From: a virus
Reading direction: 5' to 3' (one strand)
Virus record (IMG/VR): IMGVR_UViG_3300047469_000410
Location: 1-33,853 of that record
DNA length: 33,853 nt
A program made the translations under genes and the position numbers. This document shows positions 7,802 to 14,752 of this stretch, piece after piece. Below the pieces are notes generated by a model. That model saw nothing but the letters and a program-made list of their open reading frames with translations. It was not told the DNA's origin and searched no databases. The number at the start of each line of letters is the position of its first letter. The first letter of the stretch is position 1.

Positions 7802-8102
7802 TTCCAATTCGTAGCGCCTCGCGCACCCTGAAATTTTCAAGCTTCCGCGCCACAGACGGTGAAATGTTGATTTCGTGTCGCGGAGGCTCAAGCAGTGGCA
7901 AAGCGCCGCACGGGCCAAGGCCGTGCAGATGGTGAATCATCAGCGTGATCGCCTCGCCCTGTTCCTCGATGCCGCTCCAGGCCATCAGCTCAGCAAGTGC
8001 TTGGCGAGTACCGGGCAGGCAGTGCAGCCTGATTTCTTCTTCGCCGCGGCTCTTCCTCTTCGCCGCAGCTTTCGCTGAGCGATCTGCATTGCTCTTGGCC
8101 AT
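7782..8102 (-). CDS. Small basic protein, possibly ribbon-helix-helix-like
   Basis: A 106-residue protein with a Lys/Arg/Ala-rich start (SNADRSAKAAAKRKSRGEE) followed by EEIRLHCLPGTRQALAELMAWSGIEEQGEAITLMIHHLHGLG. A strand followed by two helices is what Arc/MetJ-type DNA-binding proteins look like, but no signature is strong enough to be sure. AGAGGT precedes the ATG. It ends the chain of recombination and accessory genes coming from the right. A regulatory or DNA-binding role is inference. Confidence 0.72.
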   Translation of the reverse strand: MAKSNADRSAKAAAKRKSRGEEEIRLHCLPGTRQALAELMAWSGIEEQGEAITLMIHHLHGLGPCGALPLLEPPRHEINISPSVARKLENFRVREALRIGTNCQLE

Positions 8103-8177
8103 GGCCTACCTCTTCAATTCCGCTGGCCGGCAAGTCCAGCCAGGTTTGTCGTTTGCGTTGTTGGGGTCTGGAACGTC

Positions 8178-8642
8178 TCACGCAGCTACCTTCACCTGAT
8201 GCCAGGCGCCGGCGGCGTAGAACAGCTTCGCGGCTTGGGCTTCGTCCATCAATATCTCATCGGGAATGGCAATCCAGCCTGATGCGACCAGATGGGTCGG
8301 GTTCGCGCTGTTCCGCAGTTCCAGGTAGTAATGCTCGATGGCATCGGTCAGGCGCTCGACCTTGTAGATGCCCTCTGGCGATATCTCCACCGACTTGATG
8401 TATTCGGCGCCGCGTTCGTCGCGACACATGGCGCCGATGTAAATCGTCCAGCGGTAGGAGAAGTCGAAGATCGCGTTGGCGATCGCCACACTTCGGATCT
8501 GCTTGCAGCTCTTCCAGTTCGCCATGATCTGGCTGCCGCTGGGGTCAATGTTCACCACTGCGACGTGGTTGGTGCGCAGCAGCGCCCTGCAACTGCGTTC
8601 AGCTCGGGCGAAACCGTTGTTGGGTTTGCGTTTCGACTTCAT
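8178..8642 (-). CDS. Conserved-looking phage protein, unknown function
   Basis: A 154-residue protein with a basic start (KSKRKPNNGFARAERSCRALLRTNHVAVVNIDPSG). Later come SVEISPEGIYKVERLTDAIEHYYLELRNSANPTHLVASGWIAIPDE and an Ala-rich end. Its ATG overlaps the previous stop as ATGA, so it is translationally coupled. It belongs with the YqaJ/RecT recombination genes by position. No catalytic motif is visible to me. Confidence 0.8.
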   Translation of the reverse strand: MKSKRKPNNGFARAERSCRALLRTNHVAVVNIDPSGSQIMANWKSCKQIRSVAIANAIFDFSYRWTIYIGAMCRDERGAEYIKSVEISPEGIYKVERLTDAIEHYYLELRNSANPTHLVASGWIAIPDEILMDEAQAAKLFYAAGAWHQVKVAA

Positions 8643-8881
8643 AGCGAGTCCGCCATTTTTCGCAGAGCTTTGCGGTCAGCCGCCGATATCGGTTTCGGGC
8701 GCCGCTTGAGTACCGTTTCAGGGTCTACCCAATCGCGCCGCTCAGGCTTCGGCTTCATTCGAGCTGGCGGCAGCTCCTTAAAGCTGCTGCCGGGCCGACT
8801 CCAGAAGTCAGCTGTCGCCGCCGCGATCCGGTCAGACTCACCTTGTTTCGTTCGAACTGCGTTGAGATTCAGGCTGATCAT
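8639..8881 (-). CDS. Small basic phage protein, unknown function
   Basis: An 80-residue basic protein. The ATG at 8881 has AGGAG at ideal spacing; a TTG two codons upstream is rejected. The sequence is mostly polar, with RKP/KPKPERRDW segments and a helical end (SAADRKALRKMADSL), suggesting a nucleic-acid or protein binder without a recognised family. It starts just after the YqaJ exonuclease stop and overlaps the next gene by ATGA, so the three are one translational unit. Confidence 0.75.
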   Translation of the reverse strand: MISLNLNAVRTKQGESDRIAAATADFWSRPGSSFKELPPARMKPKPERRDWVDPETVLKRRPKPISAADRKALRKMADSL

Positions 8882-8883
8882 GC

Positions 8884-9546
8884 TCAAGCTCCTAATCTAT
8901 GGGCTTGTGCCCGTGCTTTGTCCGCGACCTCATCCACCATGCGATTCAGCTCCAGGTTGAATTGGACGAGCTCTCTGTGCAGGTTGGCGATGTAGTCTTC
9001 GTCGCGGTAAATCGTTTCGATATAGAGCTGACACTCCTCGTCTTGGCGGGAATCGAAGGACAGAAAGTCCCACCATTGCCTGCCCGTCACGAACATGCAG
9101 CCCTGAATCTGCGGCATATGTTCCTCGGGCATGCCCTCCAGCCAAGTCCTGACGTGGATCGCCTCGTTGAAAGGACACTTTGACTCGGTGCCACCGTCAT
9201 CGTTGATCAGGCCGTCTGGCGAGCAGCCGAGCCAGTCATACTTCGGGTGAACGATGAATTCCGACGGCACGACAATGTTGCCGGTCAGCATCTCGTAGGC
9301 GTCCTGAGCCTTTTGCTCTTCTGTGTGACCCCACTTCATGGAAGCGCTACTGACGTTGTGCTTGGACTTCTTTGCCAGTCGTTCGAAGCACAGCTCACGC
9401 ATGTAGGAGGTCCGCGCGCCCATCGGCTCGCGCTTCCCATGCTTGTCAGGTTTTCCCCAAGCCATTACGTCTTTGAAGCGGCTGGCCGTCACTCGACCGG
9501 ATCGGTCTGAATGCCACTTTTCAGTACCTTGCAGTTCCGCTCTCAC
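8884..9546 (-). CDS. YqaJ-family recombination exonuclease
   Basis: Lambda-exonuclease-like 5'-3' nuclease that resects double-stranded ends and hands single strands to the annealase. Family marks: SGRVTASRF near the start, SPDG with Asp111, ESK with Glu121 and Lys123 (the D-ExK nuclease core), and PQIQGCMFVTGRQWWDF with Gln148. It is 220 aa, normal for the family. The start is GTG, overlapping the last base of the RecT stop (TAGTGA), with GAGGAAG upstream inside recT. The adjacent, coupled recT makes the pair a complete two-component annealing system like lambda Exo-Beta. Confidence 0.95.
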   Translation of the reverse strand: MRAELQGTEKWHSDRSGRVTASRFKDVMAWGKPDKHGKREPMGARTSYMRELCFERLAKKSKHNVSSASMKWGHTEEQKAQDAYEMLTGNIVVPSEFIVHPKYDWLGCSPDGLINDDGGTESKCPFNEAIHVRTWLEGMPEEHMPQIQGCMFVTGRQWWDFLSFDSRQDEECQLYIETIYRDEDYIANLHRELVQFNLELNRMVDEVADKARAQAHRLGA

Positions 9547-10535
9547 TACGCCGCTTCCTCGACCTGCGACAGGTCTTCGCCGGGGCCAGTCATGTCGGTG
9601 AAGTCAGCATCAACAGTTGCCGCCATGCTCTTGAGTGCTTCGTGGCACTCCAAGCCGATCGCTGCACGCTGCTTAGGCTTGAGACCTGCCCAAGCCGCTG
9701 CATATGCATCGATGTCCTGTCGCTTCGCAACGACCAGCAGGTCAGCGAATACACCGTCGATTTCCGGTGATGGGGATTTTGGGCCAAAAGACACTTCGGC
9801 TGCGGCAGCGGTGTTTGAGGCTTGCTTCGTAGGTGTGATATCGATTTCGCCACCGTAGGAGTCTTCGAACTCGTCGGGCGTGTAGACCCCAAGGATGACG
9901 TCCGGGCAAAAGAGCCGCGCCCATTTTTTCGTTACCAGGTAGGCGATTTGCTGCTTCGGATCTTCCGCCCAAAGTGTCGAGTTGCGAGTGCGAACTTGGG
10001 TTAGCAGAAGCTCCAAGGTACGCGGCTCTTCTTCGCCTTTGAATGTTGCCCAGACCTTGATACCGAGTCCTTTCTCGTCGTCGAAGCTCCACCCCGGAAC
10101 GCGGTATTTTTTGAATTCGCCAGTGTCCTCGTCCTTCTTGGTTCGGCTGGTCACTTCGCGCATCTTTCCGATGACGTTTTCCCAGTTGCCGAACCATTCG
10201 AAGTTGAGGCGTCCTTTGACAGGTGCTTTGGCGGTGATCACTGCGTTTACGAGCTGCGCCTCATAACTGAGTGCACCGCCGTTCACGATGAATGTCTTCT
10301 GAGCAACCGCAAACGGGTTCATCTGCCACTGCATGGCCTGCAGGACGACCGCCATGCAGTCAGCTTGATTGCCCTTCAAATGCTTGGGCACAGTTGTCAC
10401 GCCCTTCGACATCATCAGTGCGAGGTCACTCATCGACTTCATGGTGCCCGGGTCGAGAATGAGCGCTGCCGCGTTGTGGGACGGGTCTTGGTATGTGGTA
10501 ATGCCAGTCGCTGTTTGAGTGTCTGAGTCGTACAT
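9546..10535 (-). CDS. recT: RecT-family single-strand annealing protein
   Basis: Anneals complementary single strands during phage recombination. It matches RecT through the KGNQADCMAVVLQAMQWQMNPFAVAQKTFIVNGGALSYEAQLVNAVI core and the QIAYLVTKKWARLFCPDVILGVYTPDEF segment. The ATG at 10535 has AAGGAG six bases upstream; an ATG ten codons earlier has only AAAGG and is the alternative start. It is 329 aa, slightly longer than E. coli RecT because of an acidic C-terminal tail, which in such proteins may contact SSB. Translation is coupled to the YqaJ exonuclease. Confidence 0.96.
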   Translation of the reverse strand: MYDSDTQTATGITTYQDPSHNAAALILDPGTMKSMSDLALMMSKGVTTVPKHLKGNQADCMAVVLQAMQWQMNPFAVAQKTFIVNGGALSYEAQLVNAVITAKAPVKGRLNFEWFGNWENVIGKMREVTSRTKKDEDTGEFKKYRVPGWSFDDEKGLGIKVWATFKGEEEPRTLELLLTQVRTRNSTLWAEDPKQQIAYLVTKKWARLFCPDVILGVYTPDEFEDSYGGEIDITPTKQASNTAAAAEVSFGPKSPSPEIDGVFADLLVVAKRQDIDAYAAAWAGLKPKQRAAIGLECHEALKSMAATVDADFTDMTGPGEDLSQVEEAA

Positions 10536-10590
10536 TGCGCTCTCCTTGGCCGACGATTTGTTCATCGACCTTTAGAGGGGGAGGGAAGGG

Positions 10591-11718
10591 TTAGAAGCGA
10601 ATTGCACGAAGCCAGGCGCGAGCGGTGTCGACGCTTACGTCGAAGCCCAGTGCGACGACCTCGACGATGTCTTCAACCGCAGGCGCGGTGGTGGTCACGT
10701 CGTCGAATTCAGCGGCGATCGCCGGAGTGTTGATAGGTGCGACCTCGACTTTCTCTTCGATCAGCGGCGTTACCGCGGCAATGGTCGTGGCCGGCGCGGC
10801 AGCTTGTGCGCGCAGGCGGGCCAGTTCTTCCTGATCACGTTGGTTCTGCTCGTCCTTCAAACGCTGGGCGTCTTGATCACGCTGCAGTTGCTCGCGCTGC
10901 CGGTTGAGTTCTGCCTGCTGGTCTGCAATGCGCTGGCGATCTTCTGCTGCGATCCGTTGGCGTTCCTTTTCTGCGTTTTCATCGGCAATCCGTTGCTTCT
11001 CGCGCAACTCGTTGAGCTCTTTCTGCTGGGCTGCCAGCTTGGCGGCAGCCTCTTCACGCTCGACAGCAGCCCTGTGCAGCGTTTCAAGCTGCTCAATAGC
11101 GTTGTCGCGAGCAATCGTGCCTTCCGCTTCGAACTCGGCATATTCCTCTGGCAGGATTACCGACTCTTTGACGCTCTGCAGTACGCTCGCAACATCAGCG
11201 GCGCTACGGCTTGCATATGCAGCAGCGACGGAGCTGAAGCGATTGATTTTTGCTCGGATGGCCTCGACGCGCTCAGCTTCGATGCGCTCGCGTTCGGCTT
11301 TAGCGTCTGCAATGCGCTTTTCTTCGGCCTTGATGGCTTCGTCGACAGGCGCTTCAATCACTAGTACTCGATCCTTCAGCGCCTCGCCAAATTCCTTCAC
11401 CTGGTTGACGCGAGCCTGGGCCTCTTTGACTTTTTGCTGATACGGAACAAGCGCGGTTTTGGTGGTGTTTGCCAGGGCATAGCGCACGTCGCGGATGTCT
11501 ACTCGTACTTCCTTGGCATTTGCCAGTCCTTCACTGGTCGAGCAGTCAACGACGAGTTTCGCGTAACTGGTTTCCAAACGGACGATCTGTTCCTCATGCG
11601 GCCGATACTCGGCGATGTCGGTGGCTGCAACCGCAGGAGCAATAGAGTTCTTTGTGTCGCTGGTTTCGCTAGTGTCGAGGTCGGTCGATACGGCGGCTTG
11701 TTTGGCGTTTGCGGACAT
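10591..11718 (-). CDS. Long coiled-coil phage protein
   Basis: A 375-residue protein dominated by a charged coiled coil from about residue 95 to 310 (EAQARVNQVKEF, EEKRIADAKAERERIEAERVEA, then a Glu/Gln/Arg-rich stretch). It has an acidic, Thr/Ala-rich N-terminus and a short folded C-terminus (DVSVDTARAWLRAIRF). Proteins of this design often precede recT in phage operons. The function is not established; it may organise recombination or replication complexes. AAGGA precedes the ATG. No membrane segment. Confidence 0.85.
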   Translation of the reverse strand: MSANAKQAAVSTDLDTSETSDTKNSIAPAVAATDIAEYRPHEEQIVRLETSYAKLVVDCSTSEGLANAKEVRVDIRDVRYALANTTKTALVPYQQKVKEAQARVNQVKEFGEALKDRVLVIEAPVDEAIKAEEKRIADAKAERERIEAERVEAIRAKINRFSSVAAAYASRSAADVASVLQSVKESVILPEEYAEFEAEGTIARDNAIEQLETLHRAAVEREEAAAKLAAQQKELNELREKQRIADENAEKERQRIAAEDRQRIADQQAELNRQREQLQRDQDAQRLKDEQNQRDQEELARLRAQAAAPATTIAAVTPLIEEKVEVAPINTPAIAAEFDDVTTTAPAVEDIVEVVALGFDVSVDTARAWLRAIRF

Positions 11719-11761
11719 GACGATTCCTTGCCGCGCCAGGCGCAGCTTGTGGTGGTGTTGG

Positions 11762-11878
11762 TTATTGAGTGACGCGGTCGGCGAGGGCGCTGAGTAGCAT
11801 CAAGAGGGTGTAAACGCCGATGGCGGAGAACGAGCCGCGCCGGATCAGAACGCGGCGTGCCCGCTGAAGACTGGTCAT
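11762..11878 (-). CDS. 38-residue single-pass membrane peptide
   Basis: MTSLQRARRVLIRRG followed by a hydrophobic segment (FSAIGVYTLLMLLSALA, about residues 17-33). The Arg-rich N-terminus suggests the start stays in the cytoplasm. It has no ribosome site of its own; its ATG overlaps the stop of the 41-residue gene upstream as ATGA, so it must be coupled to it. This coupling, shared by five consecutive genes, is the main evidence it is real. Function unknown. Confidence 0.6.
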   Translation of the reverse strand: MTSLQRARRVLIRRGSFSAIGVYTLLMLLSALADRVTQ

Positions 11879-12000
11879 CGGAACACGTGGTAGGTGGTGG
11901 AGCGAGGCACCTGGCACGTTCCCTGGCCATCGCGAACTACGCCGTAGGCGCCTGCGCCGCCGATCAGGATTACGACGAGAATCCAGTAGACGAGGTTCAT
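11875..12000 (-). CDS. 41-residue membrane peptide
   Basis: MNLVYWILVVILIGGAGAYGVV is a membrane helix (about residues 3-21) followed by a short polar tail with one Cys (DGQGTCQVPRSTTYHVFR). GAGG lies eight bases before the ATG. Both ends overlap their neighbours by ATGA. It could be a tiny inner-membrane protein or a signal-anchor with a periplasmic tail. Such micro-genes are frequent in phage early operons; function unknown. Confidence 0.62.
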   Translation of the reverse strand: MNLVYWILVVILIGGAGAYGVVRDGQGTCQVPRSTTYHVFR

Positions 12001-12191
12001 GGCCGAGCCCTCACAGCGATGCGTCCGCCTTTCATGGTCACCGACAGGCGCTGCGGGAGGTTGTCGACCAGATCCTCGCGTTTGCGGCCGATCACCTCGT
12101 TGAAGGGGAGACCGAAGCCGAGGATGGCGATGCGGCGCTCAATGTCGTCGAGTTGTTCATCGGCCAGAGTTTTTACCGGTGGCGTTGTCAT
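11997..12191 (-). CDS. Small soluble phage protein
   Basis: A 64-residue protein, MTTPPVKTLADEQLDDIERRIAILGFGLPFNEVIGRKREDL and so on. AAGGGAG is well placed before the ATG, and ATGA overlaps join it to both neighbours. One predicted helix-turn (EQLDDIERRIAILG) is followed by a short strand-rich end (RLSVTMKGGRIAVRAR). No family is recognised. Confidence 0.78.
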   Translation of the reverse strand: MTTPPVKTLADEQLDDIERRIAILGFGLPFNEVIGRKREDLVDNLPQRLSVTMKGGRIAVRARP

Positions 12192-12439
12192 GCGGCTCTC
12201 CCTTTTCGGAATTCGTATGCACGGTTCAGCCGCTCGGTGTAGGTGACGTCTTCTGTCGCGCTGATGATGTTGAGTGCGCGGAAGATCATGAGGGCCGTGG
12301 TTGAAGAGGATCTGACCGCGAGTGCGCTGCAATCTGGGTCGGACATGCTCTGGATGTAGCCTTCGAGCATCCCCACGGCCAGATCGTGATTGCCCGTACC
12401 GGGGAGGCCGGAGTTCTCCGGGCTCTGCTGAGCGCTCAT
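12188..12439 (-). CDS. Small phage protein, unknown function
   Basis: An 83-residue protein, MSAQQSPENSGLPGTGNHDLAVGMLEGYIQSMSDPDCSALAVRSSSTTALMIFRALNIISATEDVTYTERLNRAYEFRKGRAA in outline: a disordered start, two helices and a basic tail. GGGGGCTGAA precedes the ATG, which overlaps the upstream stop (ATGA). No family or catalytic motif is visible. It belongs to the coupled early gene chain. Confidence 0.75.
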   Translation of the reverse strand: MSAQQSPENSGLPGTGNHDLAVGMLEGYIQSMSDPDCSALAVRSSSTTALMIFRALNIISATEDVTYTERLNRAYEFRKGRAA

Positions 12440-12672
12440 TTCAGCCCCCAGAATTCGCCGTAGGCGACTACTGCTGATGCAATTCGAGTGGCTCGCGCCT
12501 TGCGGTCGATCAGCTCCTGCGCCGCCATTAACTTCTGTTGCTGATTGCGTTGGAATGCGGCAGCCTCGTAGTCGTGGAAGTCTTCGACCTTCGGCGCTTT
12601 CGGGCGCCCCCAGTCGTCGTAGCGCCTGTCCCACTCTCGGGCCTGCGCACTGTCTGCATAGCTGGTTGCCAT
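12436..12672 (-). CDS. Small phage protein with helical C-terminus
   Basis: A 78-residue protein whose ATG has an excellent GGAGG site. The N-terminal half is charged (EWDRRYDDWGRPKAPKVEDFHDYEAAAF) and the C-terminal half is a long helix (NQQQKLMAAQELIDRKARATRIASAVVAYGEFWGLK). It opens the run of five overlapping genes (12672 to 11762). A 50-nt stem-loop lies 42 bases upstream of its start. No family is recognised. Confidence 0.78.
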   Translation of the reverse strand: MATSYADSAQAREWDRRYDDWGRPKAPKVEDFHDYEAAAFQRNQQQKLMAAQELIDRKARATRIASAVVAYGEFWGLK

Positions 12673-12714
12673 GATCGCCTCCGTGTTGGCGGGTGTTGAT
12701 CCAACAAAACTCGG

Positions 12715-12764
12715 ATGCACTCATTCGCTCCGCTGGTTGCCGTTGGGCGCGGAGGGGAGTGCAT
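12715..12764 (-). other. Strong stem-loop upstream of the coupled early genes
   Basis: An outer 8-bp stem (ATGCACTC 12715-12722 with GAGTGCAT 12757-12764) and an inner 6-bp stem (CTCCGC 12728-12733 with GCGGAG 12748-12753) enclose a 15-nt loop. No U-run follows on either strand, so it does not look like an intrinsic terminator. It may be a leader or processing hairpin for the minus-strand mRNA. Confidence 0.5.
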
Positions 12765-12798
12765 TCGGGTGGTGTCGAACGATTTGCAAAGTGGCGAG

Positions 12799-12827
12799 TT
12801 GATTTTTTTGATTTCACTGCCGATAAA
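12799..12827 (+). promoter_or_regulatory. Probable promoter of the secreted-protein moron
   Basis: TTGATT (12799-12804), a 17-bp spacer and GATAAA (12822-12827) precede the gene at 12855 by a short leader. Both hexamers match four of six consensus bases. Confidence 0.45.
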
Positions 12828-12854
12828 GCACAGAACTTCTAAGGATGAATTCCC

Positions 12855-13193
12855 ATGCGTGTTATTTCGAAGGCCGTATGTCTAGTTGCTTTGGTCGCGC
12901 TCAGTAATTTGGGGCAGACCCAAGCGGCTACCGAGGATCACGACATCGCTGTAACCATGGTGGCTATGGGGCGCATGTGTGCAGAACAAGATCCTGGAAT
13001 GAATTACTCGCTGCAGAACATCTTTTCCCTTCCAGACATAGCGGCAAATGCAGATCTAAAGAAGGAGATTCTTGCGGTAGATACCAATCCGGCATTTCAG
13101 GATGAAATCAAGGCAGTTCAAGTGCAGGCCGCAGGGGATCCGTCGGCAGCAAAACAGTTCTGCCCGAGCTATGCGCCGAAAGCTAGCAAGTAA
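12855..13193 (+). CDS. Small exported protein (moron)
   Basis: A 112-residue protein with a clear Sec signal peptide: basic start MRVISK, hydrophobic AVCLVALVALSNLG, cleavage expected after TQA at about residue 24. The mature part is about 88 residues with two Cys (MCAEQDPG and QFCPSYAP) that could form one disulfide in the periplasm. AAGGA precedes the ATG. It lies against the leftward operon, with its own promoter-like sequence and a terminator after it, which makes it a self-contained lysogenic-conversion gene. No family is recognised; an envelope or phage-exclusion role is a guess. Confidence 0.85.
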   Translation: MRVISKAVCLVALVALSNLGQTQAATEDHDIAVTMVAMGRMCAEQDPGMNYSLQNIFSLPDIAANADLKKEILAVDTNPAFQDEIKAVQVQAAGDPSAAKQFCPSYAPKASK

Positions 13194-13198
13194 TCTGT

Positions 13199-13232
13199 CC
13201 CAGGCCCGCTACTGGCGACGGCCTGGGTTTCT
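13199..13232 (+). terminator. Intrinsic terminator of the secreted-protein gene
   Basis: CCCAGGCC (13199-13206) pairs with GGCCTGGG (13220-13227), followed by TTTCT. It is six bases after the stop codon of the gene at 12855. Confidence 0.7.
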
Positions 13233-13475
13233 AGCATCAAATTGTCGACGTGCGTGGGGGGTGGCCTACCTCATTCGGCCGATGCGCGGTGACATCGACG
13301 GCCTACTGTCCGCTGCCTGTATGAGTGATGGGCGCCGGCCTTCAGGCTTGCCGCGCCGCGCAGGTGAATCGCTCTCTGCTACATGGCTGCCAATCCTCTG
13401 ATTGAAGGCAACTGCCAAGAAATCCTCGGTAGTTGGTGGGGATGCAGGTGGGCGGTTATAGGCCGCAGTTTCGTC

Positions 13476-13594
13476 CGCATCGGGGTGTAATCTGGCCGGG
13501 GCTCAGCCGGCATTCGGCAGAAGGGGTAGCCCTGTAGGCGACCGATTGGCACATCCGCTGCCCGAGACTTAGCCTCAGATCACACCCCGATGCG
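13476..13594 (-). ncRNA. Long-stem structured RNA candidate (or mini-element with terminal inverted repeats)
   Basis: A 19-nt arm at 13476-13494 pairs with 13576-13594. The only imperfection is A-C on the plus strand but a G-U wobble on the minus strand, so the minus transcript would form an unbroken stem. Inside, minus-strand hairpins include GCCGG-7 nt-CCGGC and AGGG-CUA-CCCU. CTGCCCGA (13558-13565) and TCGGGCAG (13610-13617) can also pair across one arm, as an alternative or pseudoknot. The whole 13235-13647 stretch has no convincing gene. A transposon remnant with terminal repeats is the main alternative; no target duplication is visible. Confidence 0.45.
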
Positions 13595-13647
13595 CTCTCA
13601 TAGAGAGGATCGGGCAGTTAACGACAGGCTGTCGTGGCGCTGGTTGT

Positions 13648-14412
13648 TCAGTCGTAGATGCCGTAGCTGAAGTCATCCTCATCGCAGTCGACGATGATTT
13701 TGGATTTACCGAAGTAAAGAGCAGCGACCATCTTTTCGAATGGAGAGCGGAATTTCAGGGTCTGGCTGATTTTCTCGTTGTCGATTTTGGCGGCGTACAC
13801 CGAGCCAACCTCATGACCGTTTTCGTTACGGTCTTTCCCGTGACGGTCGAAGCTGATGTGAATCGCGTTGTCGAGCATGTATTCGCTGCGCTCGGAGCTT
13901 CGGGAGTAGGTCGAAATCCCATGATCCTTTGGCTTCTTGTCGAAGTAGATGTGCAGGCCACCGTAGTCGGATGGCTGGAAACGGATGTCCGGGGCTTCCC
14001 AATGCTCTTCCGCCGCCGACTCTTTGTGGTCTTCGACGAAAGCTTCCAGCAGATCCTGCAAACTGATTACCTCAGGCAACGCATCCTTGTTCAGCACCTC
14101 ATCGATCTGCTTCTGCGCCAGGCGCACCATGTCAGCTTCGACTCCACTGTTTTCCCACTTCTCTTTCAATGCAGCCGCAACCATCGCGTTGTAGCGAGTC
14201 AGCTCAAAGATTTCAGTCAAATTGGCTGGCAGTGCGGCCTTGATTGCCTCCTCGACCTGCTTGCCCATGTCGCCGTAACGACCGAAGCAGTTATCGATCA
14301 CGCTGGTGAACATCTTCTTAACGTGCTCGTCGATGATTTCGACTGGCTTTTCGCTGTTTGCAAAAGCAGTGACGCGCTCGGCGAGAAGCGATTGAAGTGT
14401 TTGTTCGCTCAT
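13648..14412 (-). CDS. Phage early protein of unknown function
   Basis: A 254-residue protein, the first long gene of the leftward operon. The ATG at 14412 has GGAG seven bases upstream; an in-frame start 13 codons earlier is rejected. The N-terminal two-thirds are helical and acidic (VEIIDEHVKKMFTSVIDNCFGRYGDMGKQVEEAIKAALPANL, then ALKEKWENSGVEADMVRLAQKQIDEVLNK). The C-terminal part is strand-rich (GGLHIYFDKKP, AIHISFDRHGKD) and ends in an acidic tail (VDCDEDDFSYGIYD). Two-domain organisation is clear but I do not recognise the family. Confidence 0.85.
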   Translation of the reverse strand: MSEQTLQSLLAERVTAFANSEKPVEIIDEHVKKMFTSVIDNCFGRYGDMGKQVEEAIKAALPANLTEIFELTRYNAMVAAALKEKWENSGVEADMVRLAQKQIDEVLNKDALPEVISLQDLLEAFVEDHKESAAEEHWEAPDIRFQPSDYGGLHIYFDKKPKDHGISTYSRSSERSEYMLDNAIHISFDRHGKDRNENGHEVGSVYAAKIDNEKISQTLKFRSPFEKMVAALYFGKSKIIVDCDEDDFSYGIYD

Positions 14413-14641
14413 TTGATGCTCCGTGCTTGATCGGTTGTTTTCCCAATGCACCCGTCACCAGGTGCATCAGTGAAAATTTCCGCTGATCCTTCGGCGCTAC
14501 TGGCGCGGTACAGATCGATTCAAGTTGTTCCTCCAGCCGCGGGCCTTTCGGCTTGTTCTCCCGCTGGATAACTGCTTTCGACGTTTTACGCTGCACGCCC
14601 GGGTCAGTTGCCAACCCTCTGAACCGTTGAGGCCGGTTCAT
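14318..14641 (-). CDS. Basic leader ORF, candidate N-type antiterminator
   Basis: A 107-residue, very basic ORF, the first on the PL transcript. AAAGG lies five bases before the ATG at 14641; the frame is open further upstream, into the operators, but those starts lie before the expected RNA start. Arg/Lys-rich segments (NRPQRFRG, RENKPKGPR) could bind RNA as lambda N does, and boxA- and boxB-like elements precede it. Against it, the last 31 codons overlap the well-started 254-residue gene in another frame, and its sequence does not resemble N of lambda or P22. The leader may instead be non-coding. Confidence 0.35.
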   Translation of the reverse strand: MNRPQRFRGLATDPGVQRKTSKAVIQRENKPKGPRLEEQLESICTAPVAPKDQRKFSLMHLVTGALGKQPIKHGASNERTNTSIASRRARHCFCKQRKASRNHRRAR

Positions 14642-14659
14642 CGCTGCCTTTGAGTCTGG

Positions 14660-14676
14660 GCCGGTGGTGATCCGGC
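14660..14676 (-). promoter_or_regulatory. boxB-like hairpin in the PL leader
   Basis: On the minus strand GCCGG and CCGGC form a 5-bp stem with a 7-nt loop (AUCACCA), 18 nt downstream of the boxA-like sequence. Stem length fits a nut boxB; the loop is longer than the usual five or six bases. Confidence 0.35.
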
Positions 14677-14694
14677 AAGGTGAAGCGGTGGATC

Positions 14695-14703
14695 TAAAGA
14701 GCG
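14695..14703 (-). promoter_or_regulatory. boxA-like antitermination element
   Basis: The minus strand reads CGCTCTTTA, identical to the boxA consensus bound by NusB-S10, about 45 nt into the predicted PL transcript. Confidence 0.5.
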
Positions 14704-14752
14704 GCGGGTCTGTTGGCCCTTCGCAGTGGATGTGGGTCGCTGCGATGGATGA

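Noticed and set aside
13102-13401. 99-codon plus-strand frame overlapping the secreted-protein gene
   Set aside because: No ribosome site, Arg-rich shadow character, and it crosses the terminator at 13199.
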